Shown here piece by piece: positions 1 through 6,038 of a stretch of 7,763 nt of DNA. The DNA comes from Kiritimatiellia bacterium (lineage in GTDB: Bacteria > Verrucomicrobiota > Kiritimatiellia > RFP12 > UBA1067). The notes under the pieces are model-generated. The model was not told where the DNA came from and did not search any database. It was given only the letters and a program-made list of their open reading frames with translations. The DNA is taken from assembly GCA_016303225.1 (NCBI GenBank), contig JAEDMC010000142.1:1-7763 (forward strand), in the 5' to 3' direction. The position numbers and the translations under genes are program-made. The stretch's first letter is position 1, and every line of letters begins with the position of its first letter.

Positions 1-299
1 ATGTCGCCCAGCCTCAGTCTGGCAAGACGGTCTGGCTCTGGGTCGGATCGACGGACGGCGCCGTGAAGGCCTTTGTCAACGGCCAGGCCGTCCAGGGCGG
101 CGTCGAGCCTCGCAAGAACGAGACGTTCAAGCTCGTCGACGAGCCCGCCTCCTACGGCGCGCCTCTGCGCTTCGACGTCACCTCCGCCATCCGGCCGGGG
201 GCGAACGCGATCGCGCTCTTCGCCACGCGCGGCGCCGGGCCGAACGAAATCGGCACGGGCGGACTGCTCTCCCCCGTCGTCGTCTACGCTGAAAAATAA
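1..299 (+). CDS. C-terminal fragment of a protein ending in a galactose-binding-like beta-sandwich domain (probable glycoside hydrolase)
   Basis: The reading frame is open from the window edge (first complete codon at position 3) to TAA at 297-299, so about 98 C-terminal residues are visible. The readable part runs VWLWVGSTDGAVKAFVNG, then RFDVTSAIRPGANAIALF, and ends in LLSPVVVYAEK. Alternating hydrophobic strands, a 'VNG' turn, and a 'DVT..I+pGaN.ial' segment are characteristic of the jelly-roll (galactose-binding-like) modules found in GH2, GH42 and related enzymes, where they bind carbohydrate or pack on the catalytic barrel. No catalytic residues fall in the window, so the enzyme family cannot be named. 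Composition is GC-rich like the next gene. The gap to that gene is only 60 bases with no terminator visible, so co-transcription is likely. The family call is inference; the coding status is solid. Confidence 0.75.
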   Translation, partial: VAQPQSGKTVWLWVGSTDGAVKAFVNGQAVQGGVEPRKNETFKLVDEPASYGAPLRFDVTSAIRPGANAIALFATRGAGPNEIGTGGLLSPVVVYAEK

Positions 300-347
300 C
301 GGACGAACTCGACCTCGCGAATCCACGTTTCACAAATAACGATCCAG

Positions 348-354
348 AAGGAGG
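348..354 (+). promoter_or_regulatory. Shine-Dalgarno AAGGAGG deciding a TTG start
   Basis: AAGGAGG at 348-354 is a near-perfect anti-16S match, five bases upstream of TTG at 360. It supports the TTG as the true start, because the peptide beginning there is a good signal peptide. Confidence 0.75.
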
Positions 355-359
355 CGTTC

Positions 360-3344
360 TTGAAAACATATCTCGCACCCGTGCTTGCCGCGGCGATCAG
401 CTCGCTGACCCTTTCCGTCTCGGCCAGACCCGGCGCCGCCCCGGATGATCCGGGCATCCTGTTCGAAGCCGAGGACTGCAAGCCTCTCGACGCCAGGTTT
501 TGGCGGGTTCTGCGCTACAAGCAGTCGGACGACCTGCCCGCCTATCCCTCCGGCGGCGGCGTGCTGGAGGCGGCCTCCCTCGGCGTGGCGCCGGCGAGCG
601 GCATCGCGTCGAAGAAACCGACCGCCGGGAAATACAGGGTCTGGGCGCGCTTCCGCATTCCCAACGATTCGAACGTCTCCATCGCACCGTGCTCCATCGT
701 CGTGAAGCAGAAAGGCGAACCCTTCAAATCGGTATCCTTCGCGATACCCTCCTCGGATCTGCCGGCCGATCTGCGCGCCCCGGAGGATGCGTTCGTCTGG
801 CTGCCCTACGGCGTCGTGGAGCTTGCCGGGGACGAGCCGGTCACCGTGACGTTTTCGCAGGAGCGCGGCGAGACCCCGGAAGCCGTTCCGGCATCGATCG
901 ACTGCGTCTATTTTTCGGCGGATGCGGCCCGAACCACGCCGCCGCCCGCCGACCTCGCGCCCCGCCAGCTCTTCCTGCGCTTCGTCGTGGAGCCGGACGG
1001 TCTGCCGATGACGCTCGGAATGGGCGGCCATAGTTGGGCGTGGAAGCAACGGCTCATCCTGCCGCGAATGGGCGCGATGGCGCCGGGGCGCGGCGGCAAG
1101 CCCGAGGCCCGGCCCGTCGAACCGGGCCAGGCGTCGGACTGGACGAATCTGTCGGTCGCGAGCGACTTTACCCGAGAGCATTTCCTCGTCAGCATCGGGG
1201 CCGCGCCCGTGAAGCGCGCGGACGGCACCGGCCAGGTCGCCTACCGCCTGCAGCTTGCGACGCGGCCCGACCCGGCGGCCGTATTCATGGATCATCTCGT
1301 CCGGGGCGGGAACCCCAGCGTCGTCGGCTGGTTCGATCTGGCCGGGCGCAGCTTCGCGGCGGATTTCATCGTCGCGGACCGAACGGCGGAGAAGATCGCC
1401 GCCCTGCCTCCAGCCCGTGGGCGGCGACCGGTGAAGTTTCCCGTCGGCACCGCGATCTGCGTCGAGGGACTCGCCGACTCCGTCGTGGATCGCGAGATGA
1501 AGAACGTTGCCGCGCTCGGATTCAACTCCTTCGGCCTGGGAACCGGCATCCCCTTCTTCATCGCAAACGGACCGAAGCATGGCTACACGTTTCTGGACGG
1601 CCAGCAGTTTCGCGGCGAACTCAGCGCGACGATGGTCGATGAAAAGGGCTTCAAGCGCAACGACCCCGCCGCCAGCCAGGCGAAAGCCGCCGCCTTCGCG
1701 AAGACACTCCGGGACAATCAGGTCGTCGTCCCCTTCTGCAGTCTGGCCGACGAGCCGTCGATGAATTTCGGGCAACTGCTTTCGGATCCGATGCTTCTGC
1801 ACGACTTCCCGGGTTATCTGGCGGAGCAGGGGCTCACGGCCGAGGAGCTGGGCATCGCCTCGCTGGAGACCGCGAAACCCGCCCGCTACGACGAAGCACC
1901 GTCCGCGGCCATGCATTACTGGAGCATGCGGTACTACGTCAAGGCGTTCGGCGACCGCTTCCGCGGCTCCACCCAGGCCGCAGCCTCGCAGAGCCTTCGC
2001 ACCGGTGTCAACTTCGCCTGTCAAGCCGTCGGCAACATCCTCTGGGACGGCGCCGACTGGTTCCAGTTCTACCGCGACGGCACGCTCACCTACGGCTGGA
2101 CTGAAGACTGGTTCAACCTGTGCAACACCTACCAGTTCGTCAACTTCCAGATGGCCGTCATGCGCGCCGCCTGCAAACCCGCCGGCACGCCATACGGCAC
2201 GTACTGCGTAATCGGCAACCGGACGCCCTGGGACGTCGGCGCGAAGTCGTTCTCGCAGTTCGCGCGGAGGATCGACAGCTTCAAGATCTTCAACTACGGC
2301 CCCAGCTACGGAAACGCGGACAACTTCGACAACCGGGAACCCGAGCTGTTCCAGGAGGTTCGTGATGTTAACTTCGCCATAGGGGCGGTCGAAGACACTT
2401 ATCTTGAGGCTGAACCGCTCCGGGGCGACGTTGCGATGCTCTATAGCACGACGTCCGACATCTGGAATTCCTGGAAGCGAGACTGGTTCCCCGCCTCCCT
2501 GCCCGGTCTGGAGCGCAGCACGCTCTATCTTCTGCTCGGCCAGTGCGGCGTCCGGACGGACATCGTCTACGAAGGCGACTTGGCGCAACAGCTCAAGGAC
2601 CATCGCGCGCTATTCGCAATCGACTCGCACATCCACGCGGACAACCTGCCCGCCCTCATCGACTGGGTCAAGGCGGGCGGCATCCTCTATCTCGGCGCGA
2701 ACGCGCTGGCGTACGACCACTACAACCGCCCCACGCAGATCGAGGCCAAACTCGGGATCCGCCGCGGCGAATTCAAGCTCGAGAGCGCGCCCGGGGGACT
2801 CCAGGGCGGCATGCCGGCCACGCTCGGCGAAGTCGCCGGGCATGGCGAAGCCATCCCGATGATCTACGGCGTGCAGGACGTCGAGGGCGAGGCGCTTGCG
2901 GCGCGCTCTGACGGCAGGCCGGCACTCTCTGCGACGAGGGTAGGCAAGGGCAAGGTGGTGCAGTGCGGTTTCTTCCCGGGTTTGTCGCACTTCAAACGCG
3001 CCAGTCACAATCGAGACATCAATTTCCAGAGCCTTAGCGTTTATCCTGAAAACACTCGCTCAATGATGCGAGCCGTTCTTGAGGCTATTGAAGTGAAACC
3101 CCTCGTACAGGCGAGTCATCCTATGGTGGAAGCTCATCTGCTTCAGGCATCGGACTGCGACCTTGCCGTGCTCGCAAACTGGTCTGGAGAGAAGCAATCC
3201 GTCACAATAGCTCTACCCAATGACTCGAAATATACCAGAGCAGAAGCCGTCCGCGCAGAAGATGCCGAATTGACAAACTCCTCCGATGGGTGCTCGCTGC
3301 GTTTAACGGTTGGTACGGGCGATTTTGTGCGTCTGTTCAGATGA
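360..3344 (+). CDS. Secreted multidomain glycoside-hydrolase-like protein (beta-galactosidase / GH42-like architecture), 994 aa
   Basis: The product starts at TTG with a strong Shine-Dalgarno. Residues 1-22 form a signal peptide (MKTYLAPV, hydrophobic core, cleavage probably after SVSA), so the protein acts outside the cytoplasm. Residues ~33-186 (starting 'ILFEAEDC') look like a CBM6/35-type carbohydrate-binding beta-sandwich. Residues ~205-340 form a further beta-rich module. Residues ~357-690 look like a TIM-barrel catalytic region; 'SLADEPS' (Glu465) and 'YGWTEDWF' (Glu582) are my candidate acid/base and nucleophile. Residues ~690-790 (with 'ALFAIDSHIHADN' and 'DWVKAGGILYLGANAL') resemble the class I glutamine-amidotransferase-like middle domain of GH42-type enzymes. 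Residues ~910-994 are a small C-terminal beta-sandwich. The likely role is cleavage of a glycan in the periplasm or outside the cell; the substrate is unknown. The last ~115 codons have much lower GC than the rest. Domain assignments come from pattern reading only. Alternatively it is a non-catalytic barrel protein of the same fold. Confidence 0.8.
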   Translation: MKTYLAPVLAAAISSLTLSVSARPGAAPDDPGILFEAEDCKPLDARFWRVLRYKQSDDLPAYPSGGGVLEAASLGVAPASGIASKKPTAGKYRVWARFRIPNDSNVSIAPCSIVVKQKGEPFKSVSFAIPSSDLPADLRAPEDAFVWLPYGVVELAGDEPVTVTFSQERGETPEAVPASIDCVYFSADAARTTPPPADLAPRQLFLRFVVEPDGLPMTLGMGGHSWAWKQRLILPRMGAMAPGRGGKPEARPVEPGQASDWTNLSVASDFTREHFLVSIGAAPVKRADGTGQVAYRLQLATRPDPAAVFMDHLVRGGNPSVVGWFDLAGRSFAADFIVADRTAEKIAALPPARGRRPVKFPVGTAICVEGLADSVVDREMKNVAALGFNSFGLGTGIPFFIANGPKHGYTFLDGQQFRGELSATMVDEKGFKRNDPAASQAKAAAFAKTLRDNQVVVPFCSLADEPSMNFGQLLSDPMLLHDFPGYLAEQGLTAEELGIASLETAKPARYDEAPSAAMHYWSMRYYVKAFGDRFRGSTQAAASQSLRTGVNFACQAVGNILWDGADWFQFYRDGTLTYGWTEDWFNLCNTYQFVNFQMAVMRAACKPAGTPYGTYCVIGNRTPWDVGAKSFSQFARRIDSFKIFNYGPSYGNADNFDNREPELFQEVRDVNFAIGAVEDTYLEAEPLRGDVAMLYSTTSDIWNSWKRDWFPASLPGLERSTLYLLLGQCGVRTDIVYEGDLAQQLKDHRALFAIDSHIHADNLPALIDWVKAGGILYLGANALAYDHYNRPTQIEAKLGIRRGEFKLESAPGGLQGGMPATLGEVAGHGEAIPMIYGVQDVEGEALAARSDGRPALSATRVGKGKVVQCGFFPGLSHFKRASHNRDINFQSLSVYPENTRSMMRAVLEAIEVKPLVQASHPMVEAHLLQASDCDLAVLANWSGEKQSVTIALPNDSKYTRAEAVRAEDAELTNSSDGCSLRLTVGTGDFVRLFR

Positions 3345-3348
3345 CATA

Positions 3349-3369
3349 CCGCGGCATGCGGCACTTTTT
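3349..3369 (+). terminator. Weak candidate rho-independent terminator
   Basis: A four-base all-GC stem (CCGC 3349-3352, loop GGCAT, GCGG 3358-3361) followed after CAC by five T (3365-3369) begins five bases after the stop of the 994-residue gene. Position and T-run fit a terminator, but the stem is short. It lies just outside the insertion sequence. Confidence 0.3.
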
Positions 3370-3374
3370 AAGTT

Positions 3375-3402
3375 CACTAGCATCCCATAGGCTTGATTTT
3401 AA
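3375..3402 (+). repeat. Left terminal inverted repeat of the IS, 28 bp shared with the outer right copy
   Basis: CACTAGCATCCCATAG followed by GCTTGATTTTAA. The first 16 bases are inverted at 4949-4964. All 28 bases are inverted, without mismatch, at 4967-4994. Confidence 0.85.
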
Positions 3403-3510
3403 TTCAGCCACCTAGCTGGAACCCACGGCATGCTGACACCTCGTGATTCTATCAGATGAACCTTAGTATTTCAACCACCTGAAAAATAAAGTTGGCCTCG
3501 GAGCCTGTTT

Positions 3511-3527
3511 GCCTGTAGCCTACAGGC
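3511..3527 (+). other. Hairpin directly upstream of the candidate transposase ATG
   Basis: GCCTGTA (3511-3517), loop GCC, TACAGGC (3521-3527) is a perfect 7-bp stem, three bases before ATG at 3531. It occupies the place where a Shine-Dalgarno would be, and none is visible. Several IS families use such structures to limit translation of transcripts reading in from outside; whether this one does is inference. Confidence 0.5.
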
Positions 3528-3530
3528 ATT

Positions 3531-3565
3531 ATGAAAAAAAAACAGAAAGTCGCGGCATAGCCGCG
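3531..3565 (+). other. Possible transposase start with A9 slippage site, hairpin and early stop
   Basis: ATG at 3531 is followed by nine A (3534-3542). In its own frame it encodes only MKKKQKVAA before TAG at 3558. Removing one A joins it to the transposase frame, giving MKKNRKSRHSRATPRP and on into the main ORF, whose open frame begins directly after a TGA at 3532-3534. Eight bases after the A-run is a 6-bp GC stem (CGCGGC 3551-3556, loop ATA, GCCGCG 3560-3565) that overlaps the TAG. The frame change needed is +1 (or -2), or an RNA polymerase slip from A9 to A8. A homopolymer sequencing error is the plain alternative. Confidence 0.5.
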
Positions 3566-3600
3566 CAACTCCGAGACCAACGAAGAGAGCCTACACCGTT

Positions 3601-4830
3601 TTGCGTCAGCTTGTCCAGTGGATTCCGCCGGGGCTTGCCGACAGTTTGGCGAAGGAAGCAAAAGCCGACATCCGCTCGTTCTCGGCTTTCAGCCATGTCC
3701 TGGCACTGCTCCACGGGCAGATAACCAAGGCGGGAAGCCTCAACGAGATATGCGACGCGGCGAAGCTGCATGAGCCGGAGTTGAACCGCATACGCGGGGC
3801 AACGGCGCCGAAGCGCAACACCTTCTCAAACGCCAACCGCACACGAGATCCCAAAATAGCAGAAAACCTCTACTGGGAGGTATTCAAGCACCTGCAGGAG
3901 GTCTGTCCCGGATTCACGCAGCACGGCAAGCACAAGAGGTTCCTCTTCCGCATGAAACGGGACATATTCGCCATCGACTCGACAACGCTGAAGCTCAGCC
4001 TCTCCTGCATAGACTGGGCGCGGCATCGACGTAAGAAAGCCGCCGCCAAGACGCACATGCGCCTCAACGTCGGCATCATGCTGCCGTCGTTCGCCATCGT
4101 CGAGGACGCAGCGCACCACGATTCCAAACGCGCCGACGCGCTTTGCGCGGGGCTCAAGGACGGCGACGTCCTGCTGGCCGACCGAGCCTACCTCGATCTG
4201 GCTTTTCTCAACGGGCTGCAACAGAGCGGCGTCTTCTTCGTGCTCCGGGATAAGGACAACATGGTTTTCGACGTGGTTGAAAGCAGGCGGCACGAAGACC
4301 CAAGCATAATAGCAGACGAGACCGTGCGCATGTCCCGAAGCAACTCCGGTGAAAAATACCCCGGGCTCCTGCGCCGCGTCACGGCCGTCGTCGAGGTGGA
4401 CGGCAAGGACGTCGTGATGAGCTTCATCACAAACAACTTCGCCTGGAGCCCGCGCACCATCGCCGAGCTGTACAGGGCGAGATGGGCGATAGAGCTCTTT
4501 TTCAAGGAGCTGAAGCAGACGCTCCAGCTCAACGACTTCGTGGGCTACAACGAGAACGCCGTCAAGTGGCAGGTCTGGATCGGGCTGCTTGCGCACCTGC
4601 TCATCCGCTTCCAGAAGCACATCTCCAAATGGGGCTTGAGCTTTTCACGCCTGGCCGGAACTATCAGGTCTGCGATTTGGATGAAGGTGGATCTCGCGGT
4701 GACGCTGCGGATCTATGGGACAGCAGGCGGCCCGAAGCGACCCGTCGTCGTGGAGAAACAGCTGTATTTCAGGGGTTTTGAACCGTATTCAAGCAGACCT
4801 GTGGGACAGCACATGTCCCAAATAACGTGA
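3601..4830 (+). CDS. IS4-family DDE transposase with DUF4372-like N-terminal domain
   Basis: The enzyme cuts and joins the IS ends. From TTG 3601 the frame gives 409 residues. Residues ~1-105 match the DUF4372 pattern (SFSAFSHVLALLHGQ, then SLNEICDAA and NTFSNANRTRD), a DNA-binding region in this IS4 subgroup. The RNase H-like core is complete: Asp126 in 'FAIDSTTLKL', Asp194 in 'LLADRAYLD', and Glu298 in the YREK signature 'YRARWAIELFFKELK' (Tyr291, Arg294, Glu298, Lys305). No internal stop is visible, so the catalytic part looks functional. TTG 3601 lies inside what reads as conserved 'YTVLRQLVQWIP' sequence and has no good Shine-Dalgarno. The natural start is therefore probably ATG 3531, reached through a frame change at an A9 run, adding about 23 residues. 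A 7-bp hairpin spans the last codons (4802-4820). Confidence 0.9.
   Translation: MRQLVQWIPPGLADSLAKEAKADIRSFSAFSHVLALLHGQITKAGSLNEICDAAKLHEPELNRIRGATAPKRNTFSNANRTRDPKIAENLYWEVFKHLQEVCPGFTQHGKHKRFLFRMKRDIFAIDSTTLKLSLSCIDWARHRRKKAAAKTHMRLNVGIMLPSFAIVEDAAHHDSKRADALCAGLKDGDVLLADRAYLDLAFLNGLQQSGVFFVLRDKDNMVFDVVESRRHEDPSIIADETVRMSRSNSGEKYPGLLRRVTAVVEVDGKDVVMSFITNNFAWSPRTIAELYRARWAIELFFKELKQTLQLNDFVGYNENAVKWQVWIGLLAHLLIRFQKHISKWGLSFSRLAGTIRSAIWMKVDLAVTLRIYGTAGGPKRPVVVEKQLYFRGFEPYSSRPVGQHMSQIT
4802..4820 (+). other. Hairpin at the 3' end of the transposase gene
   Basis: TGGGACA (4802-4808), loop GCACA, TGTCCCA (4814-4820): a perfect 7-bp stem ending ten bases before the end of the stop codon. No T-run follows (AATAACG), so it is not a standard intrinsic terminator. 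It may stabilise the mRNA end or be chance. Confidence 0.35.
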
Positions 4831-4948
4831 TACAATAGCATTCACGCAAATTCCGCCGGCACACGCACTTTTAAAACAGCATTTGGAACCCGCCAAAACC
4901 CCAATAAACACAAGGGGGAAAGGGGGCGGCTTGCCCGTTTCCTGACCA

Positions 4949-4964
4949 CTATGGGATGCTAGTG
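4949..4964 (+). repeat. Right terminal inverted repeat of the IS (inner copy)
   Basis: CTATGGGATGCTAGTG is the exact reverse complement of the first 16 bases of the left end. The sequence inside it (TGACCA…) differs from the inside of the left end, as expected of a true right end. Confidence 0.8.
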
Positions 4965-4966
4965 AC

Positions 4967-4994
4967 TTAAAATCAAGCCTATGGGATGCTAGTG
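4967..4994 (+). repeat. Extra IS end in tandem: inverted copy of the left end (28 bp)
   Basis: TTAAAATCAAGC followed by CTATGGGATGCTAGTG matches the reverse complement of 3375-3402 base for base. With the inner right end it makes an 18-base direct repeat, CTATGGGATGCTAGTGAC, at 4949-4966 and 4979-4996 (period 30). Because it includes the bases specific to the left end, it looks like the residue of a second, oppositely oriented copy, not a duplication of the right end. Confidence 0.8.
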
Positions 4995-5007
4995 ACACAT
5001 TTTTTAT

Positions 5008-5013
5008 GGAGGT
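5008..5013 (+). promoter_or_regulatory. Shine-Dalgarno GGAGGT of the AraC gene
   Basis: GGAGGT lies seven bases before ATG 5021. An in-frame TAG at 5015-5017 rules out any longer start. The site is only 13 bases beyond the outer IS repeat, so the native promoter must lie left of the IS or has been lost. Confidence 0.7.
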
Positions 5014-5020
5014 GTAGGAC

Positions 5021-5935
5021 ATGGTTGAGTTGCCGGAGGTCGGGCGCTACTACGCGTCAGTCCAGACAGTTGGAGGTGGTCGGGGATTGGAGGTCTTCCC
5101 ACGTCTGAATGGCATTTGCGTTTCGGATGCGTTCTCTCCCTCCTACCGATGGTACGCAGCTCGGCGCGTTGATGCTCCGCATGTGATTTTCCAGCTTACT
5201 CTGTCGGGGCGGGGGGTTTTCAAGAGAAAGCGTGAACGGTGGAACATGACACCGGGAAAGGCATTCCTCTGCGAATCTTACGATTCCTCGGTAACCTACC
5301 TGTATCCGCGTGACGCCACCGAGCCGTGGCGTTTCTTCTTCGTCACTTTCAGCGGAGACACTGCTGTGCAGATGGTGCGCGATCTCGTGCGCGAATCAGG
5401 AGGCGTGTTCGAATTCCCTACGTCGCATCCATTGTTGCACAAGTTCTATTCTTTCTTGGGCGAGAGCTGCGAAAGCGCGGTGATACCCCTTGCCGATAGC
5501 TTTCGTCTCGTCATGGAGTTGCTACACGCGCTTCTCCTCGCACAAGATCAACACGAAAGCCGGGAGTCTGACCATGCTTTGATCAACAGGGCGCACGATC
5601 TGTTAAAAGAGACGAATGGTAAACGCATCAATGCCAGCGAGCTTGCTCTACGCCTGAATGTTTCGCGTGAACACCTGACTCGTGTTTTCACCGAGGCAAC
5701 TGGAGAGCCACCTTACCGATTTATAACACGCATGTGGCTCCAACAGTCGTGCAACCTGTTGTTGAATACGGATCTTTCGGTGAAGGAGATATCAACGCAA
5801 ATGGGATTTAGTTCCGTCAGCGAGTTTTGTCGCCCTTTTAAACGAGTCCTTAGGCTCTCCCCCACAGAGTTCCGCTCCAGAGGCATGATGCCAGTGTTCG
5901 ACGGCGGTGCAATTGATCTCACCGTTGATGGCTAG
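5021..5935 (+). CDS. AraC-family transcriptional regulator, full length (304 aa)
   Basis: A cytoplasmic DNA-binding regulator. Residues ~20-132 form an AraC-type cupin-like sensor domain ('PHVIFQLTLSGRGVF', 'TPGKAFLCE', 'PWRFFFVTFSG'). Residues ~150-180 are a helical linker. Residues ~187-287 are the AraC double helix-turn-helix: first HTH around 205-224 (ASELALRLNVSREHLTRVF), second around 253-274 (VKEISTQMGFSSVSEFCRPF), closing with 'LRLSPTEFR', the usual end of the domain. Length is standard for the family, and all parts are present. The ligand is unknown; neighbouring secreted glycosidase-like and beta-helix genes suggest a sugar or glycan fragment. The next gene encodes a paralog of the sensor domain alone, and a tandem repeat suited to AraC binding lies between the two genes. 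GC content is clearly lower than in the flanking secreted-protein genes. Confidence 0.93.
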   Translation: MVELPEVGRYYASVQTVGGGRGLEVFPRLNGICVSDAFSPSYRWYAARRVDAPHVIFQLTLSGRGVFKRKRERWNMTPGKAFLCESYDSSVTYLYPRDATEPWRFFFVTFSGDTAVQMVRDLVRESGGVFEFPTSHPLLHKFYSFLGESCESAVIPLADSFRLVMELLHALLLAQDQHESRESDHALINRAHDLLKETNGKRINASELALRLNVSREHLTRVFTEATGEPPYRFITRMWLQQSCNLLLNTDLSVKEISTQMGFSSVSEFCRPFKRVLRLSPTEFRSRGMMPVFDGGAIDLTVDG

Positions 5936-5961
5936 GGTATCGCAAGTTTTGTCACAAACTG

Positions 5962-6015
5962 CACTATAACATCACACTCTGCCACTAGAACGATAGCACT
6001 CAGTTCCTTTATAAT
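5962..6015 (+). promoter_or_regulatory. Candidate AraC operator (21-bp-spaced direct repeat) with TATAAT promoter
   Basis: CACTATAAC (5962-5970) and CACTAGAAC (5983-5991) match at eight of nine positions and start exactly 21 bp apart, two helical turns. CACTC recurs later in each unit, with a one-base offset (5974-5978 and 5996-6000). A perfect TATAAT lies at 6010-6015. The -35 position 17 bp upstream (5987-5992, AGAACG) has no sigma70 match and overlaps the proximal repeat, as in activator-dependent class II AraC promoters. A short dyad AGTTT-N6-AAACT (5945-5960) lies just upstream. The expected transcript would have a leader of about 17 bases containing only the Shine-Dalgarno of the next gene. 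Confidence 0.5.
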
Positions 6016-6038
6016 TTGCGGCAAGAAAGAGGACTATT

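Larger units (their letters stand above)
3375..4964 (+). mobile_element. IS4-family insertion sequence, about 1590 bp, with DUF4372-type transposase
   Basis: The element is bounded by 16-bp perfect inverted repeats, CACTAGCATCCCATAG at 3375-3390 and CTATGGGATGCTAGTG at 4949-4964. It contains one transposase reading frame (3601-4830, probably extending upstream) with an intact DDE/YREK core. Size and repeat length fit the IS4 family. The 140-base left end (3391-3530) holds no gene; a 7-bp hairpin sits at 3511-3527. After the transposase stop, 4831-4948 is non-coding, with an A/T-rich start, a TACAAT at 4831-4836 and a G-rich stretch (4914-4926). I see no clean target-site duplication: the left flank ends in TTTTTAAGTT, the right flank begins ACTTAAAATC. 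A further copy of the end repeat lies immediately to the right (4967-4994), so the outer boundary could also be 4994 (1620 bp). Confidence 0.85.

Noticed and set aside
330..2603. 757-residue open frame on the minus strand
   Set aside because: It lies opposite the 994-residue gene, is rich in Arg/Gly/Ala as expected of antisense frames in GC-rich DNA, and shows no recognisable domain. The plus-strand gene has a signal peptide, a Shine-Dalgarno and domains.
3433..3469. Possible IS promoter (CTGACA at 3433 and TAGTAT at 3464)
   Set aside because: Spacing of 25 bases is too long for a sigma70 promoter; no better pair seen.
3826..4620. 264-residue open frame on the minus strand
   Set aside because: It is antisense to the conserved catalytic core of the transposase; a codon-bias shadow.
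4913..4936. G-rich tract (two G5 runs) and GGGC/GCCC mini-stem as a quadruplex or terminator
   Set aside because: Only two long G runs and a 4-bp stem without a T-run; too weak to call.
3361..5005. Target-site duplication around the IS
   Set aside because: Left flank TTTTTAAGTT and right flanks ACTTAAAATC (inner end) or ACACATTTTT (outer end) do not share a direct repeat; similarity between the first two is inverted, not direct.
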